From the NCBI GenBank assembly GCA_043228905.1, contig JBHGNT010000002.1:22072001-22136000 (forward strand): 64,000 nucleotides of DNA. Direction: 5' to 3'. Positions within the stretch are counted from its first letter, which is position 1. Every line of letters begins with the position of its first letter. Shown piece by piece: positions 49,357 through 56,121 of the stretch. Both the position numbers and the translations under genes were made by a program. This DNA is from Azolla caroliniana (lineage: Eukaryota; Polypodiophyta). The notes below the pieces were generated by a model that made no database searches, was not told the origin of the DNA, and saw only the letters and a program-made list of their open reading frames with translations.

Positions 49357-49357
<1 letters not shown>
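21375..49357 (-). CDS. HAP2: HAP2/GCS1-like gamete fusogen, multi-exon, partly resolved
   Basis: A split gene assembled from minus-strand exons with matching phases and AG/GT(A)AG splice sites. Firm exons: 49357-49181, 48691-48542, 39811-39733, 35263-35117, 34858-34667, 33711-33622, 31993-31893, 22677-22548, 22291-22259 and 21463-21375. Candidates: 43162-43136, 42649-42618, 40674-40627 and 22092-22074. The protein begins with a hydrophobic signal peptide. It then shows HAP2 landmarks: a Cys-CTRKLVV opening, NFDDYLIALP, FTFNGIGCDKIG, the SCLRNDI...WLYSVDKFGR region, LKKRSLG (family QRSPGK), VLNIGS (family VTNTG) and DQYASKY (family DQAAKY). HAP2 is the conserved gamete membrane fusogen. The conserved Cys-rich/HCLRF block and the C-terminal membrane anchor were not found, so I cannot say whether the gene is intact. 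Introns reach about 9.2 kb and carry most transposons of the window. Confidence 0.72.
22259..22291 (-). CDS. HAP2: HAP2-like microexon (MDCDIALPISK)
   Basis: 33 bases, acceptor TGTATGCAG, donor AAG|GTAAAT, phase 0. MDCDIALPISK supplies the conserved cysteine after the domain III strand (family FDCSKGV). A 19-base candidate at 22074-22092 would connect its phase to the next exon. Confidence 0.6.
22548..22677 (-). CDS. HAP2: HAP2-like exon (domain III start)
   Basis: 130 bases: one base completing the AG of the exon 9.2 kb upstream (giving LKKRSLG, family FQRSPGK), then 43 codons. VSITVLNIGSTQTMFQVN matches the domain III strand VAAVTTKNTGEVEASYSLTF. Acceptor GTTTGTAG, donor AAT|GTAAGTG. The exact phase match across a 9 kb gap is good evidence of one gene. 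Confidence 0.72.
23176..23625 (-). mobile_element. LINE-A copy, strongly 5'-truncated
   Basis: A GAAAG tail (about 23176-23195) is followed by AAGAGGCCAAAATGGCC and the ORF2 tail RPRPHGPRPRHPCHRQ (minus, 23581-23465). Homology to the family ends near 23625. It lies in the large HAP2-like intron. Confidence 0.8.
23780..25100 (-). pseudogene. decayed coiled-coil protein, possibly LINE ORF1
   Basis: Minus-strand pieces in several frames: 25097-24870, 24726-24475 (GKAQQIFNHVWMDLRDEQR), 24306-24076 (VQEQLKQSKVSLQDVTHQKN) and 24009-23809 (MEMLTQENARLKDSTGKSER). They are rich in Q, K, S and E, with heptad-like leucine/methionine spacing near the end. This looks like a coiled coil such as a LINE ORF1 protein. 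I do not recognise a specific family. Frames are broken by stops. Confidence 0.35.
25187..25250 (-). mobile_element. LINE-A 3' end stub
   Basis: Four GAAA units, then ATATATTAACATCTTTTAAGAGGCCATTTTGGC, the family 3' terminus with one half of the palindrome inverted or lost. Homology is lost soon after. Confidence 0.5.
25551..26210 (-). pseudogene. LINE-B reverse transcriptase fragment
   Basis: The minus strand reads TIGVKQGCPLSPTLFALCIDKLE (25690-25600), preceded by VICCVHMSDRLSDFF and, further upstream, by sequence matching SNHHGWLAN/TIMVGSLMAKLFGCIM of the LINE-B copy at 46.3 kb. A 114-base tandem duplication interrupts the frame. Confidence 0.75.
25745..25972. repeat. perfect 114-base tandem duplication
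   Basis: Copy 1 is 25745-25858 and copy 2 is 25859-25972. I find no mismatch between them. It lies in LINE-B RT sequence that is otherwise decayed. Confidence 0.9.
26215..26710 (-). pseudogene. LINE-B ORF2 C-terminal fragment, out of order
   Basis: The minus strand gives VKKQTTYTLLFLETRSLAV, then FGRWDATHLLHDASLDSFVN and later LIHVRAHLVVCHLNHCFHAT. These are C-terminal parts of the protein seen whole at 46.2-47.9 kb. They lie upstream of the RT piece at 25.5-26.2 kb in the reading direction, the reverse of normal order, so two copies or a rearrangement are joined near 26210. Confidence 0.65.
26803..29476 (-). mobile_element. LINE-A, longest copy (EN + RT + C-terminus)
   Basis: From right to left: apurinic-type endonuclease pieces (29461-29195, GGADVLYKKELHDRVH; 29010-28432, GASTVDYLMGSPS and AADHAYLRFEV), reverse transcriptase (28222-27560, PILKSGDP, NYRTIMI, CCFVDLRKTFDTVPR, STIGVKQGCVLSPTLFAL), the C-terminal domain (to about 27150) and a GAAT-repeat tail (26803-26821). 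An internal deletion after the RT core removes the catalytic aspartate pair. It shows ordinary LINE architecture and has stops throughout. Confidence 0.85.
29477..29700 (-). mobile_element. LINE-A 3' stub inserted at the 5' end of the long copy
   Basis: A GAAAGAAAG tail, then AAGAGGCCAAAATGGCC and about 200 bases of 3' untranslated region. Bases 29745-29825 beyond it are LINE-like again, so this short copy probably landed within the longer one. Confidence 0.65.
29834..30582 (+). mobile_element. hAT-type non-autonomous transposon, copy 1
   Basis: 749 bases, no coding capacity. The left end TAGCAATGGGCACGGTTT and the inverted right end TAGCAATAGGCGCGGTTC form terminal inverted repeats. The flanks GTTGCATG (29826-29833) and GTTGAATG (30583-30590) are an 8-base target duplication with one change, the hAT hallmark. 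The interior is a dense array of GGTTTGGTTT/GGTTCGG motifs, with a diverged internal repeat (30219-30340 against 30400-30520, offset 181). Confidence 0.82.
30591..30827 (+). pseudogene. Copia-7 RNase H C-terminus and polypurine tract
   Basis: Plus-strand frame: MAIAKNPVFHARTKHIEIRYHYV, a stop, then MELEYCPTSKNVADIFTKAL and a short tail ending in a purine-rich tract (ATTGAGGGGGCG) right before an LTR start. The hAT element interrupts it on the left. Confidence 0.8.
30828..31417 (+). repeat. probable Copia-7 3' LTR
   Basis: Starts TGTAA directly after the polypurine tract. The right part (31190-31417) looks like an LTR 3' end with TATATACC and the terminus TTCTAACA, giving TG...CA over 590 bases. 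The middle contains an unexplained open stretch (31173-30979, minus). No second copy is available to confirm the limits. Confidence 0.5.
31428..31640 (-). pseudogene. LINE-A internal fragment
   Basis: The minus strand reads ASVPHDIIWVEMGTTPII, then IRSMTCIQRLWELPKRRYP. It shares RLWELPKRRYP with the plus-strand piece at 49985, so the two fragments cover adjoining parts of the same ORF2. Confidence 0.65.
31893..31993 (-). CDS. HAP2: HAP2-like exon (LQTAEMLSINIEF)
   Basis: 101 bases, acceptor TTCTACAG, donor AAAAG|GTAAGTC, ends in phase 2. LQTAEMLSINIEFNIDKIKF parallels the family TLNTNLMIELRADDIEYVF. Confidence 0.68.
33622..33711 (-). CDS. HAP2: HAP2-like exon (KWLYSVDKFGR)
   Basis: 30 codons, acceptor ATTTGCAG, donor AGT|GTAAGTTG, phase 0. 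EQDAYRKKYHKWLYSVDKFG aligns directly after the previous exon with the family EADLNRIDRNQLPLYGLEGR. Confidence 0.75.
34667..34858 (-). CDS. HAP2: HAP2-like exon (WLLIKKSEFTFNGIGCDKIG)
   Basis: 64 codons, acceptor GTTTTATAG, donor GAA|GTAAGATT, phase 0. This is the strongest single match: RWLLIKKSEFTFNGIGCDKIG and then NHCFEPRGSCLRND against the family WMLLERVRFTLDGLECNKIG and FCSSPYWSCLHNQ. All four cysteines align. Confidence 0.8.
35117..35263 (-). CDS. HAP2: HAP2-like exon (NREG...FDDYLIALP)
   Basis: 49 codons, acceptor TTTTTTATATAG, donor TTG|GTATGA, phase 0 both ends. NREGVTRDFSINIK and LNFDDYLIALP align with the family NRTATANDNFLKVNL and PSFEDFYLVIP. Confidence 0.75.
36320..37198 (-). 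pseudogene. Copia-3 integrase
   Basis: A 292-codon open stretch starts within the core: CLWSDGVQEYF, RYTPRQNGVAEQKN, AMLQEKNMPKIYWAG, VFGSIAYVQVPDEKRR and KGYKCFNPITR, then an acidic linker. The first catalytic aspartate region lies upstream past a frame break near 37200. Confidence 0.88.
37855..38749 (-). pseudogene. Copia-3 gag
   Basis: From MNSHMGSALPMEKLDRHNYA at 38749. The gag core has KNMKKIFAASTTARKLQ and INNIRQRDMSVIDY-type motifs at 38473-38252, the LQHMLMVEENHTW segment follows, then a glycine/arginine-rich tail. The zinc knuckle near 37930 is degraded. Several stops lie in the first 270 bases. Confidence 0.82.
38909..39326 (-). repeat. Copia-3 5' LTR
   Basis: 418 bases, TG...CA, with a minus-strand TATATAAAA near 39100-39110. 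It is the same family as the solo LTR at 9733-10162. A TA repeat follows at 39326-39345. Confidence 0.87.
39733..39811 (-). CDS. HAP2: HAP2-like exon (domain II return strand)
   Basis: 79 bases, acceptor TTTGGTAG, donor CAG|GTACAA. Only one phase is open: one base completes a codon, then YLAMELSSPELIFDISLIID. It aligns with the family segment WFHVFGIGQRSLGFSVRVEL and ends in phase 0, matching the next exon 4.5 kb away across the Copia-3 insertion. Confidence 0.65.
40207..40440 (-). pseudogene. unrecognised coding remnant
   Basis: The minus strand is open for about 65 codons from roughly 40406 to a TAA near 40223: NIDLHELTSKEWRILASLAF, then GKIDEFAWRMIISPLMHKQS. After the stop the same frame reads PPMHIWSL. 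It has tryptophans and amphipathic character like a real domain, but I cannot name a family. It lies in the HAP2-like intron. Confidence 0.3.
40627..40674 (-). CDS. HAP2: HAP2-like exon (candidate, cysteine-containing)
   Basis: 48 bases, acceptor GAGTTTGCAG, donor TCT|GTAAGTTATG. In phase 1 it reads LRCAPLMDCSIRSRF, which could belong to the Cys-rich domain II region of HAP2. The phase does not join directly to the neighbouring located exons, so at least one exon on each side is missing. A further candidate of 32 bases lies at 42618-42649 (acceptor CTTTTAG, donor AGT|GTAAGT). Confidence 0.4.
41300..41950 (-). pseudogene. old LINE reverse transcriptase debris
   Basis: Minus-strand pieces such as AFCEEIDLFVDL and KTKLMLLE resemble the segment after the catalytic RT motif in LINEs. 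They are heavily mutated. Confidence 0.3.
43136..43162 (-). CDS. HAP2: HAP2-like microexon (candidate)
   Basis: 27 bases, acceptor TATTTTTCAG, donor TTT|GTAAGTCC, phase 0 at both ends. It encodes KKRHIFDVF and would follow exon 2 in frame. Splice sites are strong but the peptide is too short to prove homology. Confidence 0.5.
44561..44745. repeat. minisatellite, seven 25-27-base units
   Basis: Units start at 44561, 44588, 44615, 44642, 44667, 44694 and 44719, with the core GTCCTAAGTGTGTTCACACA and then CATCACT. The first units are nearly identical. Each unit contains the inverted pair GTGTG...CACAC. It lies within LINE-B between the endonuclease and RT. Confidence 0.92.
45691..46192 (-). mobile_element. 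hAT-type non-autonomous transposon, copy 2
   Basis: 502 bases, opposite in orientation to copy 1. Both ends read TAGCAATGGGCACGGTT inward. The flanks TTAATAGG (45683-45690) and TTGATAAG (46193-46200) are an 8-base duplication with two differences. LINE-B coding sequence resumes directly after it. No transposase. Confidence 0.82.
48194..48216. repeat. TA microsatellite
   Basis: An uninterrupted TA run in the intron between HAP2-like exon 2 and the LINE-B copy. Confidence 0.8.
48542..48691 (-). CDS. HAP2: HAP2-like exon 2
   Basis: 50 codons, fully open, acceptor TTCCTATAG, donor TTG|GTAAGTC, phase 0 at both ends. It continues the ectodomain (PEDVTVVIDSAKD, then FGLTIHKPEPIIKYKL), matching the family pattern of PPVITINKS...Y.L. 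This is about 490 bases from exon 1. Confidence 0.75.
49181..49357 (-). CDS. HAP2: HAP2-like exon 1 (start, signal peptide)
   Basis: 59 codons from ATG at 49357 to the donor TTTT|GTAAGTATAT, phase 0. MALVRVLLFLFMF is a signal peptide. NCFTGSMRCTRKLVVALEA matches the HAP2 N-terminus, where a cysteine, then C-T-K-K and a beta strand, follow the signal. I chose this ATG because the open frame further upstream is only the arginine/glutamate read-through of a GA microsatellite (49362-49400). Confidence 0.75.

Positions 49358-49360
<3 letters not shown>

Positions 49361-49400
<40 letters not shown>
49361..49400. repeat. CT/GA microsatellite just upstream of the HAP2-like ATG
   Basis: About 20 CT units on the plus strand. 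On the gene's strand it is a GA run ending 4 bases before the start codon at 49357, so it lies in the putative 5' untranslated region. Confidence 0.88.
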
Positions 49401-49403
<3 letters not shown>

Positions 49404-49409
49404 TCCCTC

Positions 49410-49590
49410 ATTAATTTTCTTTTCATGTTATTTACTTTTATATTTATTGTGTAATATTTATTTTATTTTGATTTGTTCTCAAAGACGAGACAACACTTAA
49501 GATGTAATCTCTTATTTGGTCTTATAGGCCATTTTGGCCTCTTAAAAGACGTTAATATATCTTTCTTTCTTTCTTCTTTCTTTCTCTCAT
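49410..49590 (+). mobile_element. LINE-A 3' end next to the HAP2-like promoter
   Basis: The plus strand carries GAGACAACACTTAAGATG, TATAGGCCATTTTGGCCTC and a CTTT-repeat tail (about 49561-49585). Only the 3' untranslated region is present. It lies within 60 bases of the gene's start codon, so the native promoter is displaced or lies in or beyond repeats. Confidence 0.8.
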
Positions 49591-49752
49591 ATTAGCCTAG
49601 TGGTAAGCCAAGTGTCACTAACTCGTCCATCCAAATTCAAATCTCACTATATACACTAATTTAGTAGATGCCATTGTGGATTGTAGGGGTTAACTGCTTG
49701 ACTTTCTGATTTCCGCTACATAATCTTTCCAGCTTATCTCTCTCTCCCTGGA

Positions 49753-50955
49753 TTGACCTATGCTAGAGATCTTTCGAAGACAAAAGTTACAGTATATCTA
49801 ACATGAGAATCTCACATGTGCCAAAAACCAGATTTCCTCATCTCTTTTTATCTTATTTAATTTTATATTTATGGAGTAATATTTATTTCATTTTGACTTG
49901 ATGTTCTCAAAGATGAGACAACACTTACGATGTAATCTCTTGTATGGTCTTATAGGCCATTTTGGCCTCTTAAAACGTCTTTGGGAGCTCCCTAAACGAA
50001 GGTACCCAAGGTTGGCACTTATGTCATCAAAACAACTGGCTGAATATGGAGACACTCATTTTTTTATGCTGAAATGCAGCAATGGTTCAAGTCACATGGC
50101 ATGAGTATAAATGCCCTACCCCCGTTCCAATATAGCTTGGACTATCCCCATCTAAATATGACCAAAGTGGAAAAGAATAGAGTGATCCAAACTGATATTA
50201 TTAACTTGGAAAACAAGGTAACATGGATCAGCCCCAAAATACCACTTGGTACAAAGATGGCCCACTATAAGACACACTTCTTACATACATCGGAGGATGG
50301 ATTTGTCATCAGGCCACCTTATATGGACATACATCTATCCTATGCGTTGCGTAGTGTGATAGGGCAGCTGCGAACTTCATCACATCAGCTACAGATTGAG
50401 GTAGGCAAATATACATGACTACCTCTAGAAGAGAGAATTTGCCAATTGTGTCATAAAGGAGTGGAATCTGAAGAACACTACGTTTGTCATTGTAGTGTCT
50501 TTTATGAAATCACAGGGAGATACCATTGCCTCTTTAAACAAGGCTTTGGCCCACTAAGCAAGGTAATGGAATATGAGGACCAACGAACTTTTCTTGCTAG
50601 AGCTCAAGAGACATTGGGAAAAGTTGTTGAAGAATACAGCCACACAAGCTCATCCACAAAGAACAATCACAACTTTCTTTAGCCCCATCACTCCTAATGC
50701 TACAAGTCAACCCCAAGATACACAAATGGGCTTCAAACCAAGACATAACAAAGGGGTTACAATTGATCGGGCAATGGCAATTTGCCGTGCACGTAGGCCT
50801 CGGCCCCATGGACCACGACCTCGACACCCTTGTCATTGACAAATAAAAGCCATTATCTCCCGCCATCGTAGGTGCTTCCCTCGCTTCGGAGACATTTCCA
50901 TTCAGGATCGACCTATGCTAGAGATCTTTCGAAGACAAAAGCTACAATATACCTG
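49753..50955 (+). mobile_element. LINE-A composite: 3' end joined to an internal ORF2 piece
   Basis: 49753-49977 is a family 3' end (to TTTTGGCCTCTTAAAACG). At 49978 it switches to internal ORF2 sequence: RLWELPKRRYPRLALMSSK, LPPFQYSLDYPHLNMTKVEK, ITSHQLQIEVG-type strands, the zinc-binding-like CQLCHKGVESEEHYVCHC (50430-50490), TTFFSPITPNA and RPRPHGPRPRHPCH (to 50840). It ends at about 50955 against Copia-5. Confidence 0.8.
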
Positions 50956-50959
50956 AAAA

Positions 50960-53532
50960 TAATGATCCAGAAATTCAAGCATGACAAGATAAGGATTTTG
51001 AAGCACAATCCTAAATCCAATTTCATGTAGCAGATTCACTTATGTACCTCATTTCAAACCAAGACATCGCCAAGAAATGTGGGAATGTCTAAGCGAACAA
51101 TATGAAAAGGCAAACACAATTCATGCCATTGCTCTGTTTCGTCTACTCACATTTCTACAGTCATGGTGCTCACTCCTAGAACAAGGCACCACCGCAAGGC
51201 CTTGGATTTACAGATAAACAACATGTAGTCATGCTATTAGCAGCACTACCATCGAACTGGCGACCTTTCGTCACAACACAATCCTATCAAACTCAACCGT
51301 TGGCTGTCCTCATCAACAAAATGCACCAAGAATATACCTTCTCCAAGATCAACAACAATCTCAACCAATCAACAATTCCAATCGCAATGGCAACCACCAT
51401 TCCCACATCAAACCAACACCAACAACCACCACGTAGATTCAACAAATCTATCAGGCACAATCATCAAAACAATTACAACCACCAAAATCAAAGAACATCT
51501 CTTTGTAATTACTGCAACAGACCAGGTCACTAGGAGAAAGATTGTAAAACTACGCAAAGAAACACATCCAATCATCAAAGCACCAAAGCAATGACATTCA
51601 ATTATTGCAACAGACAATGACACTGGAAAGAGAATGTCAAACAAAACAACATGAAGTAGCCCAACAACCATGAGCTAAGATGGCACACCTCAACAAAATC
51701 CACCTCATCAGGTGAAGAAATGTATTTAGGGTTTCGACCTTTCATGGACCTAGATATCAGCACCACCCATCATATGACATTCAACAAAATGCACCTAACA
51801 CAATACAAAGAGCTTACCACGCCCTTAGATGTCCACCTTAGAGATAACCGCACCAGACAAGCCCAAGGATATGGTACCCTCACCTTTACTCTACCCAAAA
51901 AACATTCATTTTCACATTAATAGAGTTTACTTTGTACCAAAACTCACAAAGAACCTCTTGTCAGTAAGTCAAGCAACAAAATGCGGCTACAAACTCACCT
52001 TCAAAGGTAATTCTTGTCTCTTCCAATCTCAACTCTCAAATGGCACATCATATATAATTCCTTGTTTCAAAACAGAAGACCTATACCCACTTCCCATCAC
52101 ATCCATCAAAATATCAAATGCCTCTGATCAAATCCATGACAATGGAATTCAAAACACCCTCAAATGGCAGCTTAGGTTAGGTCAACGACATCTTGAAGCC
52201 CTTCATAAAATCCAAACACACAATTTTGCCAATGAAATAATAGGTCCTTTCACCCAACTACCTTTTTCTGAAGGCTTCCTCTTCGGAAAAATGAGCTGCA
52301 ATCCATATCATCGTTCAACCCAATACACAACAAATCCCCTCCAACTTATCCACACTGATCTACGTGGACCAATGTTGACTCCCTCCCTCACCAGAGCTCT
52401 TTACTTTCTCACATTTATCGATGATTCCACACACTACACCATCATCACTTTCCTCAAAAAGAAATCTGGCACCCTATCCCATTTCTTAGCGTACAAAAAT
52501 CTTGTTGAAAACCAATTAAATCAAAATTCAAAATACTACAAAGTTAAAATGGAGGCGAATTCACTTCAAAAGAACTTAATAATATATTACAAACACAAGG
52601 AATCCTTCATCAGACAACCATACCACATCATCCTCAACAAAACAGAAAAGCCAAGAGAAAGAATAGAACACTCATGGATGCTGCTCGATCAATGCTAAAA
52701 ATTGCAAACCTCCCAAACTCCTTTTAGGAAGAAGTCGTGACAACAGCCTGCTATTTACATATAGATTGCCTACGACAACACTGAGCTCCCAAACACCAAT
52801 CGAAAAATGGTCAGGTAGGTATGAAACCCGATCTCTCGCACCTAAAGATCGTTGGCAATACATCATACTCATATGTACCCAATACGACCAGAAATAAACT
52901 AGATCAAGCAATCACACAAATTTTTATCGGCTATGGTGACCATTCCGGCAAGAAAGGATGTCGTCTTTACAATCCAATCACATGTAAGTTCCAATTTAGT
53001 AGAAGTTGCATCTTTGATGAAACTTCTATCTTGTCACCACCACCCTGAGCCACTTCTCATGGACCACCTAATGATAACTTAGAAAACCTAACCCTTCATG
53101 AATATGAACCTTTAGATGATACATTAGACATAATAAGTCACATGGCTAATACTAATAACAAACAACCCACACCACATTTACCTCCTCTACAATCCCTTCA
53201 AGAACCTACTCCAATGATTACTTCTGAAATACCCATCCCCCCACAACTTTCCTCCAAACCCATTCCAACTCACACACCACCAAGCTCCTCACTACAAATC
53301 TATCAAAGTTCTCCACCCAAACCCAAATCCGTTCAACGCACCTAAGGAACCAAAGAAGATCAACCAATCCTCGTCATCAACTATACTCCTACAAATCAAC
53401 AGCTCGCTGGTTTTCTCACAAAAGCAGTACCAAAACCCAATTTTGAATTTTGTTGCAAAGCTATTGGACTCATTAATGTAACTTCAAATACGAATAGCCA
53501 TAGCTTATAATTCTTGCCAAAAATAGGGAGAA
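50960..53532 (+). pseudogene. Copia-5 gag-protease-integrase, RT deleted
   Basis: Gag tail (51231 on: MLLAALPSNWRPFVTTQS) with two zinc-knuckle-like motifs, CNYCNRPGH-stop-EKDC and NYCNRQ-stop-HWKENV. Protease region DLDISTTHHMTFNK (51740). Pre-integrase and integrase core (51829-52698) with LIHTDLRGPM and FIDDSTHYTI, then KPDLSHLKIVGN...IGYGDHSGKKGCRLYNP (52821-53048) and a proline-rich linker. Sequence jumps at about 53350-53390 to the RNase H end YTPTNQQLAGFLTKAVPKP, so RT and most of RNase H are deleted. A purine tract precedes 53533. Confidence 0.85.
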
Positions 53533-53681
53533 TGTGAACAGTAATTGACATGAATCCCAAAATAACTGGTCACGTCCCAAAATAACTGTTTATATCTTGT
53601 ATCTGACAATTTAATAGTCCCATACTCATTAATATAATCAACGCTTCTATTAGTTACTATTCATATACATTCATTATCACA
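53533..53681 (+). repeat. probable Copia-5 3' LTR (short)
   Basis: Starts TGTGAACAGTAATTG after AAAATAGGGAGAA and runs to a CA near 53681, with a duplicated CCCAAAATAACTG motif inside. The length (about 149) is short and there is no second copy to confirm the limits. Confidence 0.45.
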
Positions 53682-56121
53682 CCTTCTTCAAGCTCTCCTC
53701 CGTGTTCCCTACTACCAGCCAATAGGCGCAAGGGTGACCACCCACTTATTAACAGGCTGCCTCAAAATGAACGAAGGGCAAAGCAGTTCAACAAGAGGTA
53801 CGTACCGAAAGATAGGTGCAGACACCATAGCAGGGTCTCTGAATCTGATCCTGAGTCCGACTCTGTGCGTGTGTGCGCGCGCGACCGCTACTGAGAAAGA
53901 AAGGAGTCGATCAAGAAAGCTTGTCATGCGTCGTCAGTGCTCTGGTTTTAAAAAAGAAGAAGAGAGGGTCTATTTGTTGCTTTATTTATTCATTCGAATT
54001 TCGTACACTGCAATCGGGAATAATTCAGTTTGAACCGAACCGAACCGCGATATTGCGGCTTAATATTTTAAAACGGTTCGGCTCAAGTTCAAGTTTTAAA
54101 AAATGGTTCGGTTTCCGTTGAGTTCGGGGGGTCGACGGTTCTTCTCGGTTTGGTTTAAATAGTTTGACAGTTTGGAGTTTGAGTTTCCACTTCTTGATTA
54201 TTTTCTTAAATACTTTTTGAACAACCTTCTCATTTTTAAGCCTAATTCTGACATTTAAAGAAAAATCTTTAAATTTTTGAATTTTTAGATTTTAAGTATT
54301 GGATTAACCTTAAAACCAAAACTAAACTACAAAACCGCATTTGTATTGAAATTCTCTACAACCATTTGGTTTTAGTTTGGATTTTTTGTATCAGCTTGAT
54401 TTGAACGGTTTTGGTTTAAGTGGTTTTGATTATGGTTTTGTGGTTCGGTTCGGTTTAAGTTTCAAAAAAAATTTAACGCTTCAGTTGTAATCCATTTTAG
54501 TTTGATACTCTTACCATTGCCAATTGTTATTCATACATACATATACAATCATTCATTGTAGCAACTATGGGTGATGGCACTGTATGGTGCATTGGTCAAC
54601 TAGTATGTGAAGTTGGTTGACTTAATGCAAAATATGTATGTGGAACTTGTTAGTAGGAACAAACAAGCATGTATCAAGTGAAGAGAATGGTGGTGTACTG
54701 CTCAAACACAACCAAAACACACAGAGAATGGGCGAGAGACAATTACACAGAGAGAAAGCATGTATTATTTAAATCTCGTCGAAAATCATTTGTTACAAGA
54801 CTTAGTTCCTCATATTTATACTTTGGGTAACTATGTCGTAACTCTCAATGAGTGTTCACGCTAAAGATACAATTGGGTAGAGTCTAAGCTTTAGTCCAAC
54901 AATGGGGACATATTTCTAACCCTTTTTGTAGTGTATTTATATGTACGTATACTCTTGACCAGTGCCAATATCTTTATGCATCTAACCACCCATTTCTAGG
55001 AGTGTGCCTCGGTACGATGTGGTGGACTTTAACTCTCGGTTGTCTCTTTTTTCTTCTTACAATGGTAGCAGTAAGTAAACAATAATTTGTATATGCATCA
55101 ACTCAAATTCAACAAGAACATTGAGTACCCAAACAAGTTGTACTTCAGTTTGACATCACTTGGGTTTGATCAAATGCCAAGATCGGAAGATAATGGGACA
55201 AGTCCAATTTAGGAGCTACGACGAAAAGACTTTCCTGACACTACCTGATAGAGTCACTCGGAGGATATATGCATCAACTCGAATTCGACAAGAACATTGT
55301 CTACCCAAACTAACTCTACTTCAAATTGACATCATCCGAGTTTGATAAAAGGCCAAGTCTGGAAGATAATGAAGAAGTCCGTTTGATGAACTAAGTTCAA
55401 AAGACTTTCCTACACTCAATAAAAAATACTTTTGCGGTCATGAGGTATTATTACTCAACAAGAGTTTATGGATATATCTTCAGGTACTAAAAAGTTATGA
55501 TATCTCAAGTTTCTCCTTGATGCAATGGAGAGTTCCAAACGACATATCATCAAATTCTATGTCAATAATATGAAAGAATGAGTTGGAGAAAATGACTTGC
55601 TCACCATATAAGGAGAAAACACAACAAATAGGAACCATGAAATCATATATCTCATTAGAACCTAAGTACATAAATGGTGCAGTTGTTAAATGCCTTATCC
55701 CAAGTTGTTGACCGGATGGCACCATCGTTTGAGGATCGAACAAGCTTGTGTGTCCTAGATGGGTCACTAGACTTTATGTCCCAAAATATCGTCATGGACG
55801 ATAACTAGAAAGCGAGGACACAGAAGGTGTGAGCCATACAGTGGTGGGTGAATGGGTAGGTTGGTAGGGTAGGGCTAGTGGCCCGGGGCCCTCGTGTCTC
55901 ATTTACTGAGTGGCTGACATTCTCGGATTGTAGCACTTTCACGGGAAACATCAAGATGATAAAATGAGATGTCATGGCACGCATCTTCGGTCGGGTACCG
56001 AATATCTATATGTACATATGTATAGGCGTAGGCATGGATGGGCAATGGGCCGGAGGGCCGTCCGTCCGACCGTCCATCCGTAGGCTCAGATTTCCTAGGA
56101 TGGGGTTGGTTGCCCAGAGAA
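53682..56121. other. non-coding stretch with repeats
   Basis: No gene seen. 54020-54480 is rich in GGTTCGG/GGTTTGG motifs like the hAT copies, but I found no terminal repeats. 54690-54960 has a retroelement-LTR look without supporting features. A two-copy tandem repeat lies at 55091-55442. Confidence 0.5.
55091..55442. repeat. diverged 176-base tandem repeat, two copies
   Basis: ATATGCATCAACTC starts at 55091 and at 55267. Each is followed by AAGAACATTG, a TTTGACATCA or ATTGACATCA block, GGAAGATAATG and AAAAGACTTTCCT. Roughly 80% similar by eye. The length is in the range of plant satellite monomers, but there are only two units. Confidence 0.75.

Noticed and set aside
49358-49426. Extended N-terminus rich in Arg-Glu before MALVRV
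   Set aside because: It is translation of a GA microsatellite. The signal-peptide ATG at 49357 is the plausible start.
54020-54480. Third hAT-like copy rich in GGTTCGG
   Set aside because: No TAGCAATGGGCACGG termini or 8-base flanking duplication could be found.
56038-56121. Earlier ATG of the PPR frame
   Set aside because: The extra 28 residues are low in complexity and unlike a PPR N-terminus. The ATG at 56122 is preferred, though 56038 cannot be excluded.
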